This document shows positions 10,800 through 19,720 of a DNA stretch of 64,000 nt, piece after piece. The notes beneath the pieces were generated by a model, which made no database searches, had not been told where the DNA came from, and saw only the letters and a program-made list of their open reading frames with translations. Source of the DNA: Hygrocybe punicea (lineage: Eukaryota > Basidiomycota > Agaricomycetes > Agaricales > Hygrophoraceae); assembly GCA_963556145.1 (NCBI GenBank), contig OY744473.1, positions 2,914,001-2,978,000 on the forward strand. Reading direction: 5' to 3'. How positions within the stretch are numbered: the first letter of the stretch is position 1; every line of letters starts with the position of its first letter. The translations under genes and the position numbers were made by a program.

Positions 10800-12284
10800 A
10801 TCAGTATCTGTACATCAGTAAATAACATTGGCTAGTCAACATCCCAGCAAGGCTTATTGGGTCTCTTTGAGTCCCTACCACTCTTGCCACAATCCCTATA
10901 CTGATCCAAACACAACCTTACCTCCTTTCTTTTGTTACATGATTCTTTTCCACATTTTTTGCATGTTTGGATCTTTCTTTTTTGGGATTTGGCTGTGCTG
11001 GGGTAGGAAGGGAAGCCAATGTCTGCTTGTGTGATAGGGAGTTGAGTTGGCTGTGAATTTGTTGGGAGACAGACATGGCTTGGTGTTGTGGCAACACTGA
11101 GTGAGAGGATGAGTTTCCAGTTGCACTATCAGCAGAAATTTCCAGAAGTCCTTTTCCAACAAAATGCTGTCTGAGTGGTTGCTGTGGGGCATTTGGAACC
11201 TCCAGAACATGACATGGATCAAGAATTGCAATGTGAAGTGATGCACAAGCATCTGAGGACATTGAGAGGGATTGTCAAATATTAATGCTTCTCTTCCACT
11301 CTCCATAGAGGTGTGGTGCTGTTCTGTCAGCTGATAGGCAGTGTCAGTATCATACAATGAGGTTATGAATGCAGAAATGCAGACACACCTTATATGATAT
11401 ATGCTGATGATTCCATACCCATACTGCTTCACTGCAGTTTGGCTGGGCAGTGGGGTTGAAGGTGAGATTGGTGAACATCAGCTGACAAGACAGTGCCTGC
11501 TCCTCCAGATTGTGAACAGGCAGGATTGCTTTTCAAGTTCCTTGTAATTTGGCAAGAAAATGGTGAGGTTGCTTGGCATCTATGTAGTTAACGTGCCACA
11601 TTGTAAAGGCTGATGAGCAAGCTGTAGTATATTGACTTTGACATAAGGGCAGCTTCATATTTCATATTTTGAAAATATTTAATGTTTTCTCTAGGTCCTA
11701 TACTACTTCAAAGAGATTAGACTACATCTCTGCACAAGAAAAATCAAATACCAAAATGTAGTATTCTGTTTGAAGTAATTCACAGTGCTGGCAAGGCAGG
11801 ATACAGAAGTTAGAATACAGCAGCACAACTGGAAGGTAAAGAAGAGTCATAAATGGTTAATTTTGGAATGGGTAAGTTAAAAAAGCATATTTTTGTGTGG
11901 TATTTTTCTCCAAATGACCAGAAACTTCAGTTTTCTTCATTAAATAAAGTACTGAAAACTTGTTGTATACTTAAAATCAGACATTTTACAACACTTGGCC
12001 AAGGAATAAGTAGAATAACAATTCACAAGGCTCTAAGTGCCAAAGAAAGTGCAGATTTAAATGATTATATTAATATTGACTCTATTTCTGCCTCAAAAGC
12101 CTTGACATTGCAGTGTCATTTGTAGTGTAACATGCCAACAGCATCTGACAATTTTTCTGGTATTTATTTAGTTGGGCATTGTAGCAAAACAATGAAAACA
12201 ATGCCAGCATCACCAAAAGCAGCACCTGAGTTGCTTAGTCATCGCTTAGTCAGTATCAGTATCAGTATCCGCAACAGACATCAG
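10800..12284. other. AT-rich intergenic stretch, nothing recognised
   Basis: Only short frames without recognisable motifs are present on either strand. The composition is more AT-rich than the neighbouring DIRS element. Confidence 0.5.
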
Positions 12285-12932
12285 TCTATGTCCGTGCAGG
12301 CAAAGTTTCTGGTAGAAGGAATTTGTTTTGGAAGTGGTTACAAGAAACAAATTTGTGGTATAGCGAGAAACTCAGTTTTGGGGGAAAAAACAGGAAGGGG
12401 TTTTTTCAAACTTGAAAACAGTGTCCAGTCCTAATCAAGAAGTCAAATGAGCTGCGAGACAAGCAGCAGGTCTGAATAAAATGTGAACACAGTGTCGAGT
12501 TGGTTGAGGAAGCCGTTATGTCTTATAGCAAGTATATTGATGAAGATATCTGCTGCTAGGGAGTGGCAGGGGGGTTAGAATGAGGGAGCTGGAGGGTGGG
12601 TGAAATAAAAGAGATAATCTGCTCTATTGAGCAGGGAAGATCTTTTGGAGTGGCAAGTGGGAGTGGCACGAGCTGAGAGGCAACGCGCCACAACTTGCCA
12701 GATTCGTACATAGACTTAATTCTAATTTACACTCATTCTTCGTGTTTGTTAGAAGACAATCTATGTCCGTGCAGGCAAAGTTTCTGGCAGAAGGAATTTG
12801 TTTTGGAAGTGGTTACAAGAAACAAATTTGTGGTATAGCGAGAAACTCAGTTTTTGGGGAAAAAACAGGAAGGGGTTTTTTCAAACTCGAAAACAGTGTC
12901 CAGTCCTAATCGAGAAGTCAAATGAGCTGCGA
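12285..12932 (-). repeat. Direct repeats (12285-12457 and 12760-12932) at the 3' end of the DIRS-like element
   Basis: Two 173-bp copies, both starting TCTATGTCCGTGCAGG and ending GAGCTGCGA, differ at only a few bases and are separated by 302 bp. They lie immediately downstream of the tyrosine recombinase remnant on the minus strand. This matches the B1-A2-B2 layout of split direct repeats in PAT/Ngaro-type tyrosine-recombinase retroelements, with 12458-12759 as the candidate A2. I found no matching A1 copy near 19,300. A pair of short LTRs of an unrelated insertion is the alternative. Confidence 0.6.
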
Positions 12933-13019
12933 CTCCCAGATATTAGGAGCCCAGCGACGCGTTAAGCGAAGTGGACTCCCAATGATTAGGAGATGGGTGA
13001 GTTACTCACAGTTCTAGCG

Positions 13020-13862
13020 GGGAGGTGGCATTGCATAGCGCAGGAAGGGTTCCAGGATTGGCATTCCCTGCATATATGGGGCCATGACTACTGCGTGTTG
13101 GCGTAGGTATGTTAGGAATGCACCAGTGGTCCAGCGACCAATGGTATTTACCACCTCAAAGGGAACACCTCACAGTAGGAGTTCGAGTGTGGCTCCAATA
13201 CGGATCCCATGTCCCTGGAAGGGAGGTATTTTCAGTGCTTTGCTGATATCCTTCAGGCGTGATATAAAAGCTGATCGCGTGAGAGGTCGGAGTCCTTGAG
13301 GGTGGCGCCATGCAAATAAAGGATCAGCTGAGGATGGGTTGTTGATGCCGAAGTGGTTATTGATGGCGGCCTCTGGATCCGATGGGCCTGGTTGTGTCTA
13401 CCAGTATATATCTTCACCTTCTCGTGAAGTCTTGGTGACTGGGATGTGGAAAACTGATACTTTGAGATTGTTGCGATCTTTCTGCCAAGTCATGTCAGAG
13501 TGTTTGACATGTAGGTCAGGATTGAAGGCTTTTAACATGGGAACAGTAAGTTCACCAAGGCAAGATACGGAATAAAAGGCGGTCGTGAGGCAAGCATAGA
13601 AGGCAGCATCGAAAGGGAGTGTTAGGTCCAGTTCATCCTTGGCCATTGCTAGGAATTGGGTGGTGACGGGTTCCCTCTTGGCACAAATGGATGTGGGGGG
13701 AGTGAGGGAAATGGCACCATCGAGGGCCGCTTTTACCTCTGGGTGATTGGCGCACCATGGCTGGCCATGGAGAATGTGCCATGCATGGACAGCGAAGACA
13801 TAATTGGCCAGAGTCTTTCTGGAGTAAGCTCCAGCGCATTTAGCAATGAAGGCAAGGATTAG
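13020..13862 (-). pseudogene. Tyrosine recombinase of the DIRS-like element
   Basis: The frame reads AFYACLTTAFYSVSCLGEL, where the first catalytic Arg of the family (usually SRLGE) is Cys. Further on are HGIRIGAT (the conserved H-X-X-R box), IGRWTTGAFLTYLRQHA (with the nucleophilic Tyr) and a C-terminus near MPPPR. Two stops break the frame: TAG at 13398-13400, where Gln is likely, and TGA at 13170-13172, where Arg is likely. The enzyme would have integrated the circular DNA intermediate. This copy cannot, on present sequence. Confidence 0.8.
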
Positions 13863-14322
13863 GACAGACCCAGCTGGACATCATTGAGGTTCGGGAATAC
13901 TGCGGAGATCACAGAACCGGTGAAATGCAAGAAGTCCTGTGCTGTATTCAGTCCGAGTGCCTTGAGCCCAGGATACACCGATGACCTCTAGAATTCAGTC
14001 TAGGTCAGCATCAGTGATGTGGAGAGTGTGTCCATTAGCATCATGTGCCGTACGTGTCCGAGCTGGGACCCATCGCCAGAGACGGTCACGGGCAAGGCAG
14101 TGAGGACGAAGTGGTGAGGCAAGAGGGGCCAACCCAAGTCAATATGGTTGTGGCCTAGAAGGAACTGGGGCCGGGGGGGGATAGAAGGTTGGATCAACCA
14201 GACCATTGGCCTCGGAGGGCTCGCAGAGCAGTCTCAAAGTCGGTGGGCTGTTTGTGTGGGGGACCAGGATTCCTGAGAGAATTTGCAATGAGCTTTGCGG
14301 TTGCTTTGGGGTATCGGCCCTC

Positions 14323-15710
14323 TCAGAGCAGCTTGAGCTCAGTGTCTGAATATGGTAGGGTCGCATCAATGATGAACCGGTCGAGACCGGCAGGTATTTC
14401 AATGGGAGGTAAGAGGAGGTGGTAGGGAGGATATATGCCCCGGGAGGGGCCATCGGCTGGGTTGAATTTGCTGGGGATGTAGGTTGCATGGATCGAGATA
14501 ATGGAATCACAAGACTCAATGAAGTTGTGGATGCATTTAAAGATGTCGTTGATGGCTGCATTCCTGCTGCGGCCATTTGGCCAGCCTTCAATGACTCCCA
14601 TGTTGTCCCCGAATAATTCAAAATGCTGGCCAGTTGTCGCAGACCGGGCGACTGATCGAATGAGGAGTTCGAATCCCAGGACCTCCGCCCAGCTGATGTC
14701 ACGTTTACCATCAAGGGTCTTCCATCCTGGAATGAGGCGCCAAGCACGCCAGCGGCCAGCAACAACAATTCTGATGCCAATGCCCGAACTGGCATCTGAG
14801 AAGGCATCGAGGTTTGTGAGGTGGACAGGGCTTGGGATTGTCTGGCCAAGGAAGGGTTGGGCCAGCTTGGCACGCCACCATTGCAGGTCTCCACGGATCG
14901 TTTGGTCAGTGTGGCATGGCATGAGAGGACGGTCACCGTAGATGCCAAGCACGTTCTCCAGGCCGGTGAGGTAGGCACAGCCTGGAGGGACCACCAGGGA
15001 TGCATGAAGGAGCTTTCCGTAGATTTTTTGTACATCGCCAAGGATGTGGGTAGGCGAGCACTCCCATTCATGGATTGACGTGAGGTATTTGGTCTTCTTC
15101 TTTGGTGGAAGGGAGACCATGAGTGTTTCCAGGTTCCAATCCAGGCCAATGAATGTCGTGGTTGAAGCGAAGGGCAGGTCCTTGGATTTTTCCCAGGGGA
15201 TACCAAGCTGGTCGGATAGGCGATCAATGTCGTCGAAGTTGTAGGTGAAGCATTGGTCCTCAGAGGAGCAGGGTGAGCACGATGATAAGTTGAGGCAGGG
15301 GGAAGAGCAGTCTTCGTCGAATTCTTCAAGGGTGCCGTCAGGGAAAACTCTACCACCAAACCAGAGGCGCCCACCATCGTGATGTCAGCCACGGGGGGCA
15401 ATGTCTGCATACCAGTCTCTGCAGCACATGTTGTATTCCTGGAGGCGCTCTCGAAGGATCCGGAAGAAGATGTGGTCGTCGACCCATTTGGAGAGGGGTG
15501 CCATCCCATGGCAATGGAATAGCTCGGTTCCTGCATCACTGACAGAGCCATACACTCCAGCTGATGGTGCAACCCCAAAGCAGGTGGCAGTGTCGATGCA
15601 GAATTCGTCGGCAGCAAGTCGGACAACTGCACCTGGCAATTGGGAGGGGTGCAGGGGGATCATCCAGTATGCCTCTGCCACATCTCTCGTGGCTGCCTGA
15701 GAGCCGGGGG
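14323..15710 (-). pseudogene. Reverse transcriptase-RNase H of the DIRS-like element
   Basis: Reading down the minus strand from about 15,700: RDVAEAYWMIPLHPSQ (RT motif A with its catalytic Asp), TCFGVAPSAGVYG, KWVDDHIFF (the VDD catalytic box, intact), FIGLDWNLETLMVSLPPKKK, then an RNase H domain with DAFSDASSGIGIRI, ELFGDNMGVIEGWPNG and ADGPSRG. A TGA at 15385-15387 sits between the palm and the connection region. The domain order agrees with DIRS/Ngaro polyproteins. A 497-codon minus-strand frame at 14139-15632 overlaps in another frame and lacks motifs, so I treat it as spurious. Confidence 0.85.
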
Positions 15711-16186
15711 GAAGGCGTGAGATGAGTAAGGAGACGATTGAGAAAGTCCCCCAGGTGCTGGGGAAGCGGTCCGAGTCGATCTGGGAGTTGATAGAGGGGC
15801 TCGGGAATTTTGGTGAGGTCTTATGAGGGAACGAATAGTTTTGTACGTTGCGGAAGTGATTCGGTCAGCCTGGTTTGGGTATGATGCCAAAGGGGGCTGT
15901 CTGGAAGGGGCCGATGTGCATCTCGAGCGTTGACTGAGAAAAGGGGCCCAGGTATCGGCCTTTGGACAGCTCTTTGGATATGATTTTTTGGAATTCGGAA
16001 CTATGTTCAATGATGGAGTCTTTGTTGGGTGGGGCTTGGGTGCGTGAAATGGTGGGTATCTCAAGATTGAAACCGTATCACATACTTTGAGGGAGGTGAT
16101 CATAGCAAGGCCAGATGTTATTTGAACGAAGTAGTGCTTCCCAAGCATCCGGTTTATAGGGAGTGAGGGCTTGATGCCTTCTGCGC

Positions 16187-16649
16187 TCAAGGACAGCTTT
16201 GTGCGCCATGAGTGGTATGACCACATCCGAAGCAGAGGTGACGATTGTCATGGCGGGTGCTGGTGCAGCTGGCCACGTGTTGGAAGTCGACACAGATGGG
16301 GCGGCCATCGCGGAGTACGAGGGACTTGTTGACACGCTGCGCAAGCGCGAGGTGGAGTCCATCCCAGGTATGCGTTGCGGCGCATTCCACGATTCTGTGG
16401 GGGTTGCGACTCAGGCATACGGCACAGGCAAAGTAGCCGCCACTGCCTGCGCCTGCCCGAAAATCCGACTTCTTTTCCGGACATCCTTGGCTGTCGCGAG
16501 GCCGGGGTGGAGACCCAGACCTCCTGCGAGCATTGGTTAACCGCTTGTGCTCTCGGCTCCGTCTGGAGGGGGAGACGTTGGCAGTGGTACTGTGGGCTGA
16601 ACTAATGTCCTGGTCAGCCTGAGTGCGTGGATGCATAGGGTGCAGGCGC
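16187..16649 (-). pseudogene. Gag C-terminal half of the DIRS-like element
   Basis: The frame holds a cysteine/histidine cluster (FACAVCLSRNPHRIVEC, later HLCFGCGHTTHGAQSCP), as in the zinc-finger Gag of agaricomycete DIRS-like elements. It is cut at 16649 by the LTR element at 16650-18334. The open frame continues artificially into that LTR, where the codons are foreign. Confidence 0.65.
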
Positions 16650-18334
16650 TGGAGTAGTGGGACCTGCCAGTCACGTGACCAGGCTCCCCCGGTTGACCTA
16701 GTTAGTAGCCTTCCCGATGTAGTAGTCAGTCCATCATCATCCATAGTATCCATCCCGTCTTACCTCTCGAGTCCTGCGTGAGCCCCCGGAGAGGTACCTC
16801 GGTACCTCTCCAACGTGGTGATGAGAGTGTTTTTCGACCCACGCACCTCTTTTTCTCTCGGTCTCTCACTCCTGACGTTTTTCTTTCTCGCGAGGCGACC
16901 TTTTTTCGGCCTCACCACCCACCGCTGCGCAACCGCGGATTTTTACTTTATTCACGGCCGTACAACACTCCAGTTACCCCCTGGCACTCGTGTTCAGCCC
17001 AATAGGGCCCCGCGTCGCCCCCCGTTGACCCAAAAACGCGCCCGCGACCCTTCTCAACACCCAAGCGCCTGCCACGTCATCACCCTCAACCCCCCGCTTT
17101 TCGTATGTCCCGTTCCCAACCCACGTTCGTTCAATCCCCCGCGCCCTCGTTCCATCCACCAGGGCCCCCCATTGCCCCCCGTTTGCCCCAGACGAGCCCC
17201 CACCGTCGTTCTCGGACACCCAAGCCACGCGCCACGTCACCATCGCGCGGCCCCGTTCTGCCAGCACAACCGGCCCAGACCAACTCACCAAACTCGCGGC
17301 ACACCCCCCAGAACACCCTGCGTCTCGTTAACGCCCCGAACGAGCCCCCACCGCCATTTTGGTCGCACCACGGATCTGTCGCGCCCACCCGTTGGACTCC
17401 CGTTCTTTCGTGTACCCCAGCCCCACACGGACCCATTCAACCACCCGTGCCCTCGTTCCACCGGCCAGGACCCCCCGTTCATCTCCATTGCGCCAAACGA
17501 GCCCCCGCCGTCGTTTTCAGACACCCGCGCCGCGCGCCACGTCACCACCCCCCGGCCAGTTCCTAACACCCTACCTGGCCCCGCGAACCCTCGTTCAGCT
17601 CCCTGTGGCATCGTTCTCGACCTGGACGAGCCACCCGATCCCTTCGCGTGGTATGCCAACCCCCTTCGCGTCGGGATACTATGCCTTGTTAAGTACAACC
17701 CTATGCCCCGTCAGTATTATAGCTTTTATTATAGCCTCGTCCCCCGTTCCCCCCATACTGGATGTCAATCACGGTCTACCTACAAGCCATCACTACACTA
17801 CGTTCACGCACCCGTTTACCCGATCTCCGCCAATACAGTTATATTTTGGACCACCTGAACCTTCACACTGCGCTAAGTACTTGCTAGGACGATTCGAGGG
17901 ATCTTTGGCCTTGCGTTGTGAGCCCGAACCCTTGCGAGGGAGGCATTCGAAGAGTATTGAGTTTGAGGAGAGTCTTGTATAGTCTGGTCATCTACCGCCC
18001 CCTGCGCGAGGACGACTTCCCGCTTCACGATATAAGGCCCCGGCCTTGATTCGAGGCATTCTGAGGGACTGGGAGTTGTGGCTTGAGAGTTTTTTGGTCA
18101 GTTTTGTTTGTTTCGTGTTCTTTTCTGTAGCAGTTGGCGACGAGGGCGTCGCCATGAGGAAAAGGGGCACTTGGAGTAGTGGGACCTGCCAGTCATGTGA
18201 CCAGGCTCCCACGGTTGACCTAGTTAGTAGCCTTCCCGATGTAGTAGTCAGTCCATCATCATCCATAGTATCCATCCCGTCTTACCTCTCGAGTCCTGCG
18301 TGAGCCCCCGGAGAGGTACCTCGGTACCTCTCCA
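16650..18334 (+). mobile_element. Non-autonomous LTR element (TRIM/LARD-like) inserted in the DIRS gag
   Basis: Two 163-bp direct repeats (16650-16812 and 18172-18334) begin TGGAGTAG and end CCTCTCCA. I count only two mismatches between them. The outer flanks share GCGC (16646-16649 and 18335-18338), a target-site duplication. Just inside the left copy is TGGTGATGAGAG (16816-16827), a possible primer-binding site. Just before the right copy is a purine tract GAGGAAAAGGGG. These place the element on the plus strand. The 1.36-kb interior has no credible gene. It holds a GC-rich array of about 155-bp units (17040-17600), and the long Pro/Arg-rich frames across it are composition artefacts. The near identity of the LTRs implies a recent insertion into an already old host element. 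Confidence 0.8.
17040..17600 (+). repeat. ~155-bp tandem units inside the non-autonomous LTR element
   Basis: GCCACGTCA recurs at about 17070, 17230 and 17537, with a degenerate unit between the last two. GAGCCCCC and CCCTCGTTCCA recur in phase. Unit length and core word resemble the array at 6150-7080 in the same element-relative orientation. Confidence 0.55.
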
Positions 18335-18344
18335 GCGCGGAGAG

Positions 18345-18445
18345 CATGCATGGAGCAAGGGTGTGGCATGCATGGAGCAAGTGTGTGGCATGCATGGAGC
18401 AAATAAGGGGCATGCATGGAGCAAAGAGGAGGCATGCGCGATGCA
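18345..18445. repeat. Short tandem repeat with GCATGCATGGAGCAA core
   Basis: A unit of about 23 bp containing GGCATGCATGGAGCAA occurs four to five times. It lies in the gag of the DIRS-like element just outside the LTR insertion. ATGCAT and GCATGC are palindromic. It may be an expanded coding microsatellite or part of an intron. Confidence 0.7.
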
Positions 18446-18525
18446 AAGGAAGGTGAAGGTCGTTGTTTTCAATGGATAATGGCAGAGGGAAATGGGGGGG
18501 GCAACAGTCAGCAAGTGATCTACCA

Positions 18526-19262
18526 TTAGACGGAAGGAGGGGGGGGACTCACGTGGAAGTCCCTGGTATTGTCTTTATGCTTTTGATCTTCCAAATAAAC
18601 CTCTTCTTTGGTTTTACGCAAGACAGATTCATCTATTATGGAGATGTTGTAGGCACCGCGGGGTGAGGGGATGGCGAGGTGCCATAGCCGTCGTTGTCTA
18701 GCCTGGTATAAGAGCAGGGCCTTCTGGTCAAGGGGGTCGTGGGAGGACCGCATCTCATGGATCTGAAGTTTGCCCCAGAAGGAGGCGAGCATGGCCATGC
18801 GATCAGCTGGCCAGTCGGCCTCCTCAATGGTGAGGATCATCTGGGGGACGGCTTGACAGAAATCTTCCCATTTGATGTCCCTTTCATCAAGGGCCTTGTT
18901 GGAGTCTCTGGCAGCAGCAGCAGGTACCCAGGATGTCGAGCCATCAGGTTTCCGTGCCATCACCATGGCATCATCGTCAACTGTGGCATGTGCTTGCATG
19001 GCCTCGTCTAGGCCCTCATTAGTGTAGTACCAGAGTTCAACGTATTGCCCTTTGTCCATCTTTTTAGTGGCGTAGTTAGACGCGAAGACGGGGGTGATGG
19101 AGCCAAGTGAGTGGTGTGTGATTTGAGCACTCCGGTCACTGATGATCCACAAGATGTCAGAACAAACCAGACAGAGTTCACAATTGCTGCTGAACCCACC
19201 CGCATTGGCCGAGTATGGAAGACTCGGGATATGGCAGACATATATGCCTGCTTGTGTGGCAA
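18526..19262 (-). pseudogene. Gag N-terminal half of the DIRS-like element
   Basis: The frame contains FASNYATKKMDKGQYVELWY, then WYYTNEGLDEA, MARKPDGSTSWVPAAAARDS, then a helical segment and QKALLLYQARQRRLWH, a layout I associate with Gag-like proteins of agaricomycete DIRS-type elements. It is separated from the zinc-finger half by the insertion at 16650-18334. The upstream 70 or so codons (to 19332) overlap a plus-strand PHD-like fragment and are probably not part of the protein. Confidence 0.65.
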
Positions 19263-19450
19263 TAAAGTGAGTCAGACTGATATTGAGGCTGACAAGGCTG
19301 CCAGGTGCATTTATCCAGGCTGCGAGACTCAATGGGTAAGTAATTTCCCACTACATTTATGCTCAGACTGATTGGGTGTTGGTACAGTTTCATTTGGATT
19401 GTCTCAACCTTGACTTCGTGCCTTGCAACTGGCGGTGTGAGGTGCATGCA
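19111..19450 (+). pseudogene. PHD-finger-like fragment with one intron
   Basis: Plus-strand frames join across a GTAAGT...ACAG intron (19336-19387) to give CLCG, then CIYPGC, then FHLDC and WRCEVH, a cysteine/histidine spacing like a PHD finger (chromatin or transposase-associated zinc finger). It has no start or end and is adjacent to the DIRS gag, so it is a fragment of another gene or transposase. It is unrecognised beyond that. Confidence 0.5.
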
Positions 19451-19720
19451 AACATCAAGAAGAGTCGGCGGTAGATTGGATTGCCTTTTTTGTATATTAC
19501 ATAATTAAATATACCCATATTAGGAAGGAGGGGGGGGGAGGTCCCTGAAATTGTCGAAATGAAATTTTTCGACCCACGTTTAAGTTTTTGAATGCCGGGC
19601 CCCCCTTGAATGAATATAGAGAACAAAGAGAACAAAGGAAATACTTTGAAGTGCGATAACTAAATATCTCCGAAGTCGCAGAAGATCGCAATAGTCGCGA
19701 TGTGATCGGAAGGTCAAAGA

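Larger units (their letters stand above)
12285..19262 (-). mobile_element. DIRS-like tyrosine-recombinase retrotransposon, degraded and interrupted
   Basis: On the minus strand the order is Gag N-terminal half (about 19262-18526), a later insertion (16650-18334), Gag C-terminal half (16649 to about 16190), reverse transcriptase with RNase H (about 15700-14323), tyrosine recombinase (about 13860-13020) and terminal direct repeats. This order and the use of a tyrosine recombinase in place of an integrase define the DIRS/Ngaro group, which inserts without target-site duplication. All coding parts carry stops or catalytic losses, so the copy is dead. Confidence 0.8.

Noticed and set aside
14139..15632. 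A 497-codon minus-strand ORF
   Set aside because: It overlaps the RT-RNase H coding frame, which has clear conserved motifs; this one is Ser/Pro-rich with none.
16815..17858. A 347-codon plus-strand ORF, and overlapping Pro/Arg-rich frames on both strands
   Set aside because: All cross a GC-rich tandem array with few stop codons by chance. There is no known motif, and the frames exist on both strands over the same bases.
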